Part shown: one piece after another, positions 7,550 through 16,665 of the stretch
Position numbering within the stretch: position 1 is the first letter of the stretch
Layout: the number at the start of each line of letters is the position of its first letter
Notes under the pieces: model-generated
Database searches by the model: none
Told to the model about the DNA's origin: nothing
Seen by the model: the letters and a program-made list of their open reading frames with translations, nothing else
Position numbers and translations under genes: made by a program
DNA from: Tyzzerella sp963558545
Lineage (GTDB): Bacteria; Bacillota; Clostridia; Lachnospirales; CAG-274
Reading direction: 5' to 3'
Assembly (NCBI RefSeq): GCF_963558545.1
Contig: NZ_CAUWHO010000026.1
Span: 1-30,408 of the forward strand
Length of the DNA: 30,408 nucleotides

Positions 7550-7593
7550 AATAGCATAATTAACTAAAATATTTTATAGTTAATTATGCTATT
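7550..7593. repeat. 17-bp perfect inverted repeat downstream of the alarmone synthetase gene
   Basis: AATAGCATAATTAACTA (7550-7566) and its exact complement (7577-7593) flank a 10-base loop. It starts just beyond the stop of the minus-strand gene, so it could end or protect that mRNA, but no T run follows on either strand. It shares ATAGCATAATTA with the large hairpin of the Abi-associated RNA. Confidence 0.75.
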
Positions 7594-7596
7594 TCA

Positions 7597-8406
7597 TTAT
7601 CCAATATAACTTACTTTATATAAAGTTGCCATAGTGTGTAACTTATTATTAAATTTATTTAATTTTTCTATATCTCCTTCTTGATATAAATCTATAAATT
7701 CTTTATTAAATTCATTCATTTCTTCTATTTTCCCTATGTAATATAGGTTTTGTATATTTTTTAAGATTTCATATACCAAATTTTCTTTTATTTGTATTAC
7801 TTTTTGAGTTTCTATTATTTCTTCTCGTATTGTACCCATTTCTGTATCTAGCTTAAATGATGCTTCAGCACAAGCCTCTATCTTTTCTCTTAAATGAGTT
7901 GGCATATTACCATTATATTTATATCTAAGAGAATGCTCAATAGTAGCCCAAAAATTCATAGCCATAGTTCTAATTTGTATTTCACAAGGTATTTCCTTAG
8001 CACCAGTTGCTGTTATAACTTTGTATTTTATAGTAATATGATAGCTTCTATACCCACTACTTTTAGTATTATTTATATAGTCTTCTTCTTCTTTTATAGT
8101 AAGGTCTTTGCCATCTCTATCTCTTATAAGTTGAACAACTTTATATATATCTTCAACAAATTTACAAATTATCCTAACTCCTGCTATATCTTCTAATTTT
8201 TCAAATACTTTTGTTAAATGTATATCTCTTTTGTTAGACTTATCTATAATACTAGCTATAGATTTAACTCTAGTCTGAACAAGTTCTATAGGCGAATGTT
8301 GTTCAAGGTCTATATATTCCTTTTTTATGCTATTAAATTTTATATATAGCTCATCTGTTGCTTGTTTATATGGGAAAAGTTCTTCTCTCCAATTAATTAT
8401 ACTCAT
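7597..8406 (-). CDS. Small alarmone synthetase (RelA/SpoT synthetase-domain GTP pyrophosphokinase)
   Basis: Predicted to transfer pyrophosphate from ATP to GDP or GTP, making (p)ppGpp. Seen: EDIAGVRI (72-79, containing the metal-binding aspartate), GYRSYH (118-123) and EIQIRT (142-147, containing the catalytic glutamate) followed by FWATIEH. There is no HD hydrolase domain and no TGS or ACT domain, so it is a synthetase-only SAS enzyme. At 269 residues it is longer than B. subtilis SasA or SasB (about 210); the extra C-terminal part (about 190-269) is helical and charged, with no recognised domain. RBS GTGGTGA precedes the ATG. It starts 25 bases after ftsH with no terminator between, so the two are probably one transcription unit. 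Confidence 0.88.
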   Translation of the reverse strand: MSIINWREELFPYKQATDELYIKFNSIKKEYIDLEQHSPIELVQTRVKSIASIIDKSNKRDIHLTKVFEKLEDIAGVRIICKFVEDIYKVVQLIRDRDGKDLTIKEEEDYINNTKSSGYRSYHITIKYKVITATGAKEIPCEIQIRTMAMNFWATIEHSLRYKYNGNMPTHLREKIEACAEASFKLDTEMGTIREEIIETQKVIQIKENLVYEILKNIQNLYYIGKIEEMNEFNKEFIDLYQEGDIEKLNKFNNKLHTMATLYKVSYIG

Positions 8407-8431
8407 ATAATCACCACTATTTTTTATTATT

Positions 8432-10489
8432 TTATAATTTTTTTAATTTACTGTTATGCTTTCTAATTTTGTATATAAATCTCTTTTGTCTACGTCTACC
8501 TTCTGTTAAAAATATATTTTTATTTTTAAATAACTTGTTATTGCTTTTTTCTTTTTTGTTAAAATTATCTTTTTCTATATCATTTACTTTTTCTATATAA
8601 TCTGGACAAACTTCTTTTAATATTTCCATAAATTCTTCACCAGTAATATTTTCTTTTTCTATTAAATATTCTGATATTTTATCTAAAGCTGTTTTATTTT
8701 CTTTGAGTATATTTCTAGCTTTAATATGGCATTCTTTTATTATAGACTGTATTTCTTTGTCAATTTCTCTTTGAGTTTTAGATGAACAATTTGAAACCAT
8801 TCTGCCATCAAGGTATCTATTCTCTATATCTTCTAAAGCAACCATATCAAATTTATCACTCATACCATATAAAGTTACCATACTTCTAGCTATGCTAGTA
8901 GCTCTTTGTATATCATTACTAGCACCTGTTGTTATAGAGCCAAATTCTACTTCCTCTGCACAACGTCCACCTAATAATACCATTATTTCTTCAAGCATTT
9001 CCACATTGTTTTGTAAATATTTATCTTGTTCTGGTATTTGTAAAGTATATCCTAAAGACCCCATTGTTCTAGGTACAATAGTTATCTTTTGTACTGGCTT
9101 AGTATTTTTTAGCATAGCCGACACCAATGCGTGACCTACTTCGTGGTAAGCAACAATACGTCTTTCTTGCTCTGATAAAATACGGTCTTTTTTCTCTTTA
9201 CCAGCTATAACTACTTCTACTGCTTCCATAAGGTCTTCTTGCTTTACAAGTTCCCTACCACATCTAACTGCCCTAAGAGCAGCCTCATTAACCATATTAG
9301 CAAGGTCTGCACCAACACTACCACTTGTAGCTAACGCTATTTTTTTTAGGTCTACATTTTTATCAAGTTTAACCTTTTTAGCGTGTACTTTTAATATATC
9401 TTCTCTTCCTTTAAGGTCTGGTTTTTCTACTATTATTCTTCTATCAAACCTTCCTGGCCTTAAAAGAGCTTTATCTAAAACTTCAGGCCTATTAGTAGCA
9501 GCTAATATAACAATACCTTTAGAAGTGTCAAACCCATCCATTTCTGATAAAAGCTGATTTAGTGTTTGCTCTCTTTCATCATTTCCACCACCGTGTCCAT
9601 CTCTTTTTTTACCAATAGCATCTATTTCATCTATAAAAACTATACAAGGTGTATTTTCCATAGCTTGTTTATAAAGGCTACGCACCCTAGATGCACCAAG
9701 TCCTACATACATTTCTACAAAGTCAGACCCTGCTATAGATAAAAATGTAACATTAGCCTCCCCTGCAACTGCCTTTGCAAGCATAGTTTTACCTGTACCA
9801 GGAGGACCAACTAATAATGCACCCTTTGGTTGAACTGCCCCTATTTTAGAATATTTTTCTGGATTATTTAAAAAGTCAACTATTTCTCTTAAGGATTCTT
9901 TAGCTTCTTCTTGCCCTGCTACATCTTTAAATGTAACTCCTGTTTCTTTTTGCATATAAACTTTGGCATTACTTTTTCCCATACCAAACATACCGCCACC
10001 CATTTTTTTGCTAAGTCCTCTAAATAAAAGTGTTAATATAAGATACATTACTAAAATAGGTAAAATATAATAAACAAAAAAGTTTACAAATCCATTATTT
10101 TCTACTATAGGTGCTTTAAAATCTACGTCATATTTTTTTAAATCTTCTTTTAATGTAAAATCTGGAAATCTACCTGTATATAAAGTGTGTGGAGACCCTA
10201 TACCAAATATTTTACTTCCTTTTTTTGTTTCTTCTTTAGGGAATATTAAAATTTTCCCAGCTTGCACTTCAACCTTTTCAATTTTGCCATCTTCTAGCAT
10301 ATTTAAAAATTCACTATAGTCAATTTCTCTGCTACTTTTTGTTATCATAGATACTGTCATCATATTAAATAAAAAAGTTAAAACAATAGCTACAATAAGT
10401 ATAGTTAAAGCAGTGTTTTTATTTGGCTTTTTATTGTTATTATTATTAAAATCGCCATTACTTTTAGGCTCATTTATATTGTTATCCAT
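8432..10489 (-). CDS. ftsH: ATP-dependent zinc metalloprotease FtsH
   Basis: Membrane-anchored AAA+ protease that degrades misassembled membrane proteins and regulators. Seen: an Asn-rich N-terminus, transmembrane helix about 27-49, extracytoplasmic domain about 50-133, second helix about 134-157, Walker A GPPGTGKT (228-235), Walker B VFIDEID (284-290), second region of homology LLRPGRFDRR (342-351), zinc motif HEVGH (449-453) and probable third ligand D526 in GASNDIQ. The 685-residue length is normal, but the last 40 residues are strongly basic (about 645-685), unlike the acidic or neutral tails common in the family. RBS GGAGGG precedes the ATG. The alarmone synthetase gene follows. Confidence 0.96.
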   Translation of the reverse strand: MDNNINEPKSNGDFNNNNNKKPNKNTALTILIVAIVLTFLFNMMTVSMITKSSREIDYSEFLNMLEDGKIEKVEVQAGKILIFPKEETKKGSKIFGIGSPHTLYTGRFPDFTLKEDLKKYDVDFKAPIVENNGFVNFFVYYILPILVMYLILTLLFRGLSKKMGGGMFGMGKSNAKVYMQKETGVTFKDVAGQEEAKESLREIVDFLNNPEKYSKIGAVQPKGALLVGPPGTGKTMLAKAVAGEANVTFLSIAGSDFVEMYVGLGASRVRSLYKQAMENTPCIVFIDEIDAIGKKRDGHGGGNDEREQTLNQLLSEMDGFDTSKGIVILAATNRPEVLDKALLRPGRFDRRIIVEKPDLKGREDILKVHAKKVKLDKNVDLKKIALATSGSVGADLANMVNEAALRAVRCGRELVKQEDLMEAVEVVIAGKEKKDRILSEQERRIVAYHEVGHALVSAMLKNTKPVQKITIVPRTMGSLGYTLQIPEQDKYLQNNVEMLEEIMVLLGGRCAEEVEFGSITTGASNDIQRATSIARSMVTLYGMSDKFDMVALEDIENRYLDGRMVSNCSSKTQREIDKEIQSIIKECHIKARNILKENKTALDKISEYLIEKENITGEEFMEILKEVCPDYIEKVNDIEKDNFNKKEKSNNKLFKNKNIFLTEGRRRQKRFIYKIRKHNSKLKKL

Positions 10490-10664
10490 TTCATCATTCC
10501 CTCCAAATAATCTAAACCTTATTTAAAGTTTATTAATTTTAACATTAATTATAATATCTAATTTTATTATTAACATACTATAAATATTTAAAAATGTAAA
10601 TTTATTAGCATAGTTATATGTAAAGCTAGTGTTTAATATATAACTATAATTTTCCTTAATAGAT

Positions 10665-10685
10665 ATTATACATAATTTGTATAAT
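10665..10685. promoter_or_regulatory. Palindrome upstream of galM and ftsH, candidate operator
   Basis: ATTATACA, five bases, TGTATAAT: a perfect 8-bp inverted repeat. Very similar half-sites lie in the palindrome upstream of the sialidase gene (25333-25368), suggesting a shared regulator. AT-rich sequence makes chance similarity easier. Confidence 0.4.
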
Positions 10686-10760
10686 TTGTTCAACTATTAT
10701 TTATTTAATTTTTTGTAAACTATTAATATTTTTAACAAATTTAATTAGTTAGTTTTTATA

Positions 10761-10788
10761 TTGACAAAAATATAGTTATTATTATACT
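10761..10788 (+). promoter_or_regulatory. galM promoter
   Basis: TTGACA (10761-10766), 16-base spacer, TATACT (10783-10788). It lies about 40 bases upstream of the ATG at 10830, with AGGAG at 10817-10821 as RBS. Confidence 0.65.
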
Positions 10789-10829
10789 ATATAATTAAAA
10801 TTTATTATAATTATATAGGAGCTTGTTAT

Positions 10830-11876
10830 ATGTCAATTTTAGTAGAAAATTTTTTAGAAGAACCTTATAAAATAATCACTTTAAAAAATAATAATATTAC
10901 CATAAAACTTACTAACATAGGAGCATCTATTGTATCTGCTATTTTAAAAGATAAAAATGGAAATGATGTAGATGTAATCTTAGGATTTGACAACCCTAAA
11001 GGGTATTTAAACAACGAATTTTGCTTAGGTGCTACAATTGGTAGAAATGCTAATAGAATAGAAAATGCAACTTTTAAAATAGATAATAAAACATATAATT
11101 TAGATAAAAATGATGGCGAAAACAATTTACACAGTGGATTTAATAGTACATCTAGCATAGTATGGGATTATAAAACAGACAATATAAATAATACAGTAAT
11201 ATTTTCTACTTTATTAGCTGATGGTTTTCAAAATATGGAAGGTAATTTTAGTATTTCTGTTTTTTATACTTTAAAGGAAGATAACTCTCTTGTAATAACA
11301 TATAAAGGTAAATGTGATAAAAAAACTATTGCAAATTTTACAAATCACACATATTTTAACTTAAATGGACATACAGACCCTAATATATTAAATCAAGAAA
11401 TTATGATAAATGCTGATAGTTTTACACCTTTTAAAGAAAATACAAATATACCTAGTGGCAAAATTTTAAATGTTTTTGACACTCCTATGGATTTTACAAA
11501 ATTTAAAGCAATAGGAAAAGATATAGAAGAAGATTATAGTCAAATTAAACTAGGTAATGGATACGACCATAACTATGTTATAAACAACAAAAATAATGAT
11601 ATTACACTAGCTGCAAAAGCTTATTCTAAAAAAACAGGTATATGCTTAGAGGCTTATACAGACTTACCAGGGCTACAATTTTACACTGGAAATTTTAACA
11701 ATATAAAACAATTTGGCAAATGTAACACTAACTATTTATCAAGAAGTGGCTTTTGCTTTGAAACACAGTATTTCCCTAACTGTTATAATATAGAAACATT
11801 TAAAAAACCTATCATAGATGCTAACCAATTATATCAAACTACTACTATATACAAACTAAGTATTACAAGGCTGTAG
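10830..11876 (+). CDS. galM: Aldose 1-epimerase (mutarotase)
   Basis: Cytoplasmic enzyme interconverting the alpha and beta anomers of galactose, feeding alpha-D-galactose to galactokinase after beta-galactosidase action. Seen: GRNANRI (71-77), H101 in NNLHSG, catalytic acid H173 in NHTYFNL, D246 in GYDHNY and catalytic base E311 in FETQYFPN. The 348-residue length is normal and there is no signal peptide. It is transcribed alone from its own promoter and converges on galE; the stop codon lies inside the shared terminator hairpin. Confidence 0.95.
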   Translation: MSILVENFLEEPYKIITLKNNNITIKLTNIGASIVSAILKDKNGNDVDVILGFDNPKGYLNNEFCLGATIGRNANRIENATFKIDNKTYNLDKNDGENNLHSGFNSTSSIVWDYKTDNINNTVIFSTLLADGFQNMEGNFSISVFYTLKEDNSLVITYKGKCDKKTIANFTNHTYFNLNGHTDPNILNQEIMINADSFTPFKENTNIPSGKILNVFDTPMDFTKFKAIGKDIEEDYSQIKLGNGYDHNYVINNKNNDITLAAKAYSKKTGICLEAYTDLPGLQFYTGNFNNIKQFGKCNTNYLSRSGFCFETQYFPNCYNIETFKKPIIDANQLYQTTTIYKLSITRL

Positions 11877-11893
11877 ATTTTATCTACAGCCTT
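11867..11893. terminator. Bidirectional terminator between galM and galE
   Basis: Perfect 12-bp stem AAGGCTGTAGAT / ATCTACAGCCTT with a 3-base loop, overlapping the galM stop codon and ending six bases before the galE stop. T runs are weak on both sides. Confidence 0.8.
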
Positions 11894-11898
11894 TAGTA

Positions 11899-12915
11899 TT
11901 AATCTTCATATCCATTAGGATTATTTGTTTGCCATCTCCAAGCATCTTCACACATTTGCTCAAGGTTTCTTTCTGCTTTCCAACCAAGCTCTTTTTCTGC
12001 TTTAGTCGGGTCTGCATAGCATTTAGCAATATCCCCTGCTCTTCGTGGTTTAAACTCATATTTAATTTTTTTATTAGATGCTTTTTCAAAAGCATTAACT
12101 ATATCCAAAACACTATATCCTGTTCCCGTACCTAAATTATATACAAAAACACCTTGAGATGTTTCTAATTTTTTAATAGCTTTTATATGTCCAATAGCAA
12201 GGTCTACAACGTGTATATAATCCCTCACACCAGTACCATCTTTTGTGTCATAGTCATTACCAAAAATACCTAAACAATCTAACTTACCAACAGCAACTTG
12301 TGAAACATAAGGCATAAGGTTATTTGGTATACCTTTTGGGTCTTCCCCCATAATTCCACTTTCGTGAGCCCCAGCAGGATTAAAGTATCTAAGTAAAACA
12401 ACATTAAAACTTTTATCTGCTACATTAAAATCTGTTAAAATCTGTTCCATCATAGATTTTGTTTGACCATATGGATTTGTAATAACACCTTTAGGGCAAT
12501 CTTCTGTAATAGGCACAAATTTTGGGTCTCCATAAACAGTTGCTGAAGAGCTAAAAACTATATTTTTAACATTATATTCTTTCATTACTTCAAATAAAAC
12601 TAATGTACCTGTTATATTGTTATGATAGTATTCTAAAGGTTTTTGTACCGATTCTCCTACCGCTTTTAACGCTGCAAAATGTATAACTGCATCTATTTTT
12701 TCATTTTCAAATACCCTTTTAACACCTTCTTTATTTAATAAATCTTCTTCATAAAATTTTACCATTTTACCTGTTATTTCAAAAACTTTATCTAAAGATT
12801 TTTTGTTTGAATTACATAAATTATCTATTACGACAACATCGTATCCTTCTTTTAAAAGTTCAACACAAGTATGGCTACCTATATATCCTGCACCACCAGT
12901 AACTAAAATAGACAT
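11899..12915 (-). CDS. galE: UDP-glucose 4-epimerase
   Basis: Converts UDP-galactose to UDP-glucose, the last Leloir step, and also supplies UDP-galactose for envelope polysaccharide. Seen: NAD-binding GGAGYIG (7-13), SSSATVYGD (122-130) with the catalytic Ser/Thr, and Y149-GQT-K153. The start is ATG 12915, with GGAGGG six bases upstream. A frame open from 12936 would add seven residues and swallow that RBS, so it was rejected. At 338 residues it is standard length. It is the last gene of galK-galT-galE, 22 bases after galT. Confidence 0.96.
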   Translation of the reverse strand: MSILVTGGAGYIGSHTCVELLKEGYDVVVIDNLCNSNKKSLDKVFEITGKMVKFYEEDLLNKEGVKRVFENEKIDAVIHFAALKAVGESVQKPLEYYHNNITGTLVLFEVMKEYNVKNIVFSSSATVYGDPKFVPITEDCPKGVITNPYGQTKSMMEQILTDFNVADKSFNVVLLRYFNPAGAHESGIMGEDPKGIPNNLMPYVSQVAVGKLDCLGIFGNDYDTKDGTGVRDYIHVVDLAIGHIKAIKKLETSQGVFVYNLGTGTGYSVLDIVNAFEKASNKKIKYEFKPRRAGDIAKCYADPTKAEKELGWKAERNLEQMCEDAWRWQTNNPNGYED

Positions 12916-12937
12916 AATTATCCCTCCATTATACAAA

Positions 12938-14434
12938 TTATTTATTTAAATTATTTATAAATTTCTCAAAACCTTTTTTACCTTTTTCATCTCTTTTAAA
13001 TACACCTGCGTGTTCTAAAACAGTTAAAAAAGTTTTTCCTATTTCCTGCCTAATAATATCATCTATATTATCTTTTGTTATTTCATTATAATTATTTATA
13101 AAACTTTTTACCCAATGGCTATGCTTTTGTATTTTTTCATTTTCTTCAATATTTCTATTTTCTAAAATATATTGTTTTACAATCTCCATTTCCGATTTTA
13201 ATCTAGGTGGTAAAATTGCAAGTCCCATAACCTCAATTAAGCCTATATTTTCTTTTTTAATATTATGAAGTTCCTCGTGTGGATGATAAACACCAAAAGG
13301 ATGTTCATCTGTTGTTATATTATTTCTTAAAACTAAGTCAAGTTCAAACTTATCCCCTATTTTTCTGGCAATAGGTGTTATAGTATTATGTACTTCACCA
13401 TTTGTATGCGAAAATATAAAACATTCTTCATCAGTATAATTTCTCCAACTTTCTAAAATTTTATCTGCAAGGTCTATTATTCTATCTGTATCATCACTTG
13501 ATAACCTTATAACAGACATAGGCCATTTAACTATGCCTACTTTTACATCTTCAAAGCCGTCTATTTTAAATTCTTTTTCAATAGGTGCTTTTTCCATACA
13601 AAATGTATAATTTCCACCTTGAAAATGGTCGTGGGATAAAATAGAACCCCCTGTTATAGGCAAATCTGCATTAGAGCCAACAAAATAATGTGGAAAAATT
13701 TTGATAAAATCTAACAACTTAGCAAAAGTATCCCTTTCTATCTTCATAGGTATATGTTCTCCACTAAAAACTATACAATGCTCATTATAATAAACATAAG
13801 GAGAATATTGAAAAAACCAATTTGAACCAGTTATTTTTACAGGCATTATTCTATGATTTTGTCTAGCTGGGTGATTTAACCTACCCATATACCCCTCATT
13901 CTCTTTACATAAAGGACATTTAGGGTAATCAGTGCTTTTTGTATTTTTAGCAAGTAAAATATCTTTAGTGTCTTTTTCTGGCTTAGATAAATTTATGCTT
14001 ATATCTAATATACCATATTCTGTTTCAACTTGCCATTTTACGTCTTTTTCTATTCTATATCTTCTTATATAATCAGAATCTTGACTTAATTTATAATAAT
14101 AATCTGTTGCTTCTTTAGGACTTTTTTCATATTTTTCAAAAAATGTTTTTCTTATATTGCTTGGTCTATCTATTAAAGTCCCCATTATTTTTGTATCAAA
14201 TAAATCTCTTTCTGTAACACTGTCATTTATTAACCCATTTTCTAAAGCATAGTCTAAAATATCTTTTAAAATATTTTCTAAGTCAACATTGCCTGTTGGT
14301 TCTGCATCTTTTAAATCTTCTATTTTTAAAATTTCATATATTTTATTTTTTGTAAAAATAACATCTTCTTCTTGTATTAAGTTATTTTTAATAGCATATA
14401 AAATTAAATTTTCAATAGCAATAAAAACTTTCAT
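12938..14434 (-). CDS. galT: Galactose-1-phosphate uridylyltransferase, class II (Gram-positive type)
   Basis: Exchanges UMP between UDP-glucose and galactose-1-phosphate. At 498 residues it matches the class II Firmicute GalT family rather than the 350-residue E. coli type. Seen: CPLC (173-176) with RLNHPARQNHR downstream, SHDHFQGG (267-274) carrying the histidines expected at the active site, and the C-terminal YHPHEELHNIKKENIG segment. The start ATG 14434 has AGAGGTG in front. It lies between galK and galE with short gaps in one operon. Confidence 0.95.
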   Translation of the reverse strand: MKVFIAIENLILYAIKNNLIQEEDVIFTKNKIYEILKIEDLKDAEPTGNVDLENILKDILDYALENGLINDSVTERDLFDTKIMGTLIDRPSNIRKTFFEKYEKSPKEATDYYYKLSQDSDYIRRYRIEKDVKWQVETEYGILDISINLSKPEKDTKDILLAKNTKSTDYPKCPLCKENEGYMGRLNHPARQNHRIMPVKITGSNWFFQYSPYVYYNEHCIVFSGEHIPMKIERDTFAKLLDFIKIFPHYFVGSNADLPITGGSILSHDHFQGGNYTFCMEKAPIEKEFKIDGFEDVKVGIVKWPMSVIRLSSDDTDRIIDLADKILESWRNYTDEECFIFSHTNGEVHNTITPIARKIGDKFELDLVLRNNITTDEHPFGVYHPHEELHNIKKENIGLIEVMGLAILPPRLKSEMEIVKQYILENRNIEENEKIQKHSHWVKSFINNYNEITKDNIDDIIRQEIGKTFLTVLEHAGVFKRDEKGKKGFEKFINNLNK

Positions 14435-14455
14435 AAAAGCACCTCTATTCTTATA

Positions 14456-15619
14456 TTAAATTTGTTTTGGAGCATCACCTATTTCTGCTACATAAAAGTC
14501 TGCATTATAACCTATTTTTTCTTGATATCCCTTACCTACATTTTCTATAAATTTATCTACAAAATCTTCCTTAACTATACTAACAGTACAACCTCCAAAA
14601 CCTGCTCCTGTCATTCTAGAGCCTATAACACCTTCTTGTTTTTGGCTTATTTCTACAAGAGTATCTAGCTCAATACCAGTAACCTCATAGTCTTCTTTTA
14701 AAGACTTATGAGAAATGTTTAAAAGCTCTCCAAATTGTGCAATTTTATCTTGTTGTAAAAATTCATATGCTTTTTTTGTTCTATCATTTTCATATACAAC
14801 GTGTTTAACTCGTTTTTGCCAAATTGGATTTTTAATAACATCTTTTATTTCTTCAAATTCTTCTGGTATTAAGTCTGCTAAAGCCTCTATATTTTTAACT
14901 TTTTTAATTTCCTTTAAGCTATCCTCACATTCGCCCCTACGTTCGTTATATTTAGAATCTGCTAGTTCTCTTTTTTTATTTGTATTAGATATAACTATTT
15001 TCATACCTTTAAGATTTAAAGGAGCATATTTATAATCTAATGTATTTGTATTTAAAAATATAGCATTATCTCTTTTACCCATTGCTATGGCAAATTGGTC
15101 CATTATACCACAATTTACACCTATAAATTTGTTTTCTGCAAATTGACTTATTAAAGATGCTTCTATCATATCCATATTTATATTATTTAAATCTATTAAA
15201 ATTTTACTAATTAATATTTCTAAAGATGCAGAAGAAGAAAGTCCAGAGCCATTAGGTATTGTACCAAAACAAACAAAGTCAAATCCATTTTTTATTTTAT
15301 GTCCCTTTTGTTCAAAAGCCCAAATAACACCTTTTACATAATTAACCCAATTATGATTTTCTTCATATTTTAAATCATCTATTTCTGTTTCTATAATGCC
15401 TTTTTCTTCAAAATTAAGTGAATAGCATCTTATTTTGTTATCTTCACGTTTTCTAACAACACCATATGTACCTATTGTTAAGGCACAAGGAAAAACACAC
15501 CCTCCGTTATAATCTATATGCTCACCTATTAAATTAATTCTACCAGGGGAAAAGAAAGTTAAAATCTCACCATCTTTCCCAAATTTGTCATAAAAACACT
15601 CTTTAATTTTAGTTGTCAT
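14456..15619 (-). CDS. galK: Galactokinase (GHMP kinase)
   Basis: Phosphorylates alpha-D-galactose with ATP, the entry step to the Leloir pathway. Seen: galactokinase signature GRINLIGEHIDYNGG (26-40), GHMP ATP-binding motif PNGSGLSSSAS (122-132), catalytic aspartate D174 in GIMDQF and C-terminal GAGFGGC. 387 residues is normal. RBS AGGAGGG before the ATG is near perfect. First gene of galKTE, divergent from an AraC-family regulator; its -10 (15681-15676, TATAAT) has no good -35, which suggests dependence on an activator. Confidence 0.96.
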   Translation of the reverse strand: MTTKIKECFYDKFGKDGEILTFFSPGRINLIGEHIDYNGGCVFPCALTIGTYGVVRKREDNKIRCYSLNFEEKGIIETEIDDLKYEENHNWVNYVKGVIWAFEQKGHKIKNGFDFVCFGTIPNGSGLSSSASLEILISKILIDLNNINMDMIEASLISQFAENKFIGVNCGIMDQFAIAMGKRDNAIFLNTNTLDYKYAPLNLKGMKIVISNTNKKRELADSKYNERRGECEDSLKEIKKVKNIEALADLIPEEFEEIKDVIKNPIWQKRVKHVVYENDRTKKAYEFLQQDKIAQFGELLNISHKSLKEDYEVTGIELDTLVEISQKQEGVIGSRMTGAGFGGCTVSIVKEDFVDKFIENVGKGYQEKIGYNADFYVAEIGDAPKQI

Positions 15620-15675
15620 TTTTATTCCCTCCTAAAATTTCCTTTTAATATTATTAATTTTATGATATACTAAAA

Positions 15676-15770
15676 ATTATAATAAATAAATATCTTAATA
15701 ATAAATTATTTATATCAAAATAATTGTTTTTCCCTTATATTGATATAAATAACACCATTTTGATATATTC
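15676..15770. promoter_or_regulatory. Divergent galK/araC-type control region with repeated TGATATA elements
   Basis: Seen: ATTTTGATATAAAT on the minus strand (15721-15708), ATTGATATAAAT on the plus strand (15739-15750) and ATTTTGATATATTC on the plus strand (15757-15770). The first sits directly upstream of where the galK -35 should be (-10 TATAAT at 15681-15676; -35 only TTATTA). On the other side TTGATA (15740-15745) and TATATT (15764-15769) can form a regulator promoter overlapping the other copies. This fits AraC-type activation of galK plus autoregulation. A fourth TGATATA at 15663 is weaker. Confidence 0.5.
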
Positions 15771-15809
15771 TTTTAAAAATGTATTTTTAGTATTGTACGA
15801 GGTGACTTT

Positions 15810-16652
15810 ATGGAAGATTTAGTTTTTAACATATTTAAAAATGATGTATATATAGACCTTACATTATACCAATACGGTTGGCAACAATGCACAAAATTAC
15901 ATTCTTGTGGTCCTAGGAAAAAAAATCATTTTCTTTTTCATTATATTATTTCTGGTAAGGGTAGTTTTAAAACAAAAGATAATTTTGGAGAAAAAGTTTA
16001 TAACCTAGAAAAAGATATGGGATTTATTATTTTTCCAGAGCAGGTAACATCTTATTTTGCAGATGAAAATGACCCTTGGGAATATGTATGGCTAGAATTT
16101 GACGGTATAAAAGCAGTAGAAATTTTAAATATTATAAAGTTGACTAAAGACTATCCTATTTATATACCAAAATGCAAAGAAACTTCTCAAAATATAAAAG
16201 ATGAAATGTTGTATATAGTAAACAATTCTTTAGAGTCATCTTTAAACCTTATAGCACATTTATATTTATTTTTTGATTACCTTGTAAAAGGAAGTAACCC
16301 CAAAAAAGATATTATTGGAGGCACATTAAAAGATTTTTACATAAGAGAAGTTATAGCGTTTATAGAGCAAAATTATCAAAATGATATAAAAGTAGAAGAT
16401 ATAGCTAATTGGTGTAATTTAAATAGAAGTTATTTAACAAAAATTTTTAAAAAAGATAAAAATATTAGCCTTCAACAGTTTTTAATAAAATATCGTATGT
16501 CCAAAGCTTGTGAAAAATTGAAATTAACATCTCTTCCTATTAAAGATATTTCAGAAAGTGTAGGCTACTATAATCAACTAAATTTCTCACGAACTTTTAA
16601 AAATGAATTTGGAATATCTCCTTCCGAATATAGATTAAAAAATAAAGTATAA
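15810..16652 (+). CDS. AraC-family transcriptional regulator
   Basis: A 280-residue protein with an N-terminal sugar-sensing cupin-like domain (about 10-150; LHSCGPRKKNHFLFHYIISGKG resembles the ligand-binding half, given here only as a region) and a C-terminal double helix-turn-helix domain (about 180-278). The latter ends in the family signature (SVGYYNQLNFSRTFKNEFG then SPSEYR). RBS GAGGTG is eight bases before the ATG. It is divergent from galKTE and between the galactose and glycan-hydrolase operons, so galactose or a galactoside is the likely effector; that is inference. Confidence 0.88.
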   Translation: MEDLVFNIFKNDVYIDLTLYQYGWQQCTKLHSCGPRKKNHFLFHYIISGKGSFKTKDNFGEKVYNLEKDMGFIIFPEQVTSYFADENDPWEYVWLEFDGIKAVEILNIIKLTKDYPIYIPKCKETSQNIKDEMLYIVNNSLESSLNLIAHLYLFFDYLVKGSNPKKDIIGGTLKDFYIREVIAFIEQNYQNDIKVEDIANWCNLNRSYLTKIFKKDKNISLQQFLIKYRMSKACEKLKLTSLPIKDISESVGYYNQLNFSRTFKNEFGISPSEYRLKNKV

Positions 16653-16665
16653 AAATTTAAATAAG

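Larger units (their letters stand above)
10490..10829. other. Divergent intergenic region between ftsH and galM
   Basis: About 340 bases without a gene. On the galM side is a promoter (10761-10788). In the middle lies the palindrome ATTATACA-taatt-TGTATAAT (10665-10685). A TATAAT on the minus strand near 10546 could serve ftsH, but no convincing -35 accompanies it. No tRNA or small ORF was seen. Confidence 0.5.

Noticed and set aside
7327..7593. CRISPR-like or tandem repeat array
   Set aside because: There are only two hairpins with different loops and no regularly spaced repeats or cas genes.
12916..12936. Seven-residue N-terminal extension of GalE
   Set aside because: It would contain the GGAGGG ribosome binding site that serves ATG 12915, where the conserved N-terminus begins.
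14462..15035. Plus-strand open frames inside galK
   Set aside because: They are antisense shadows of galK with no ribosome binding site or protein-like motifs; the same applies to the other opposite-strand frames within ftsH, the GH genes and the Hsp70 genes.
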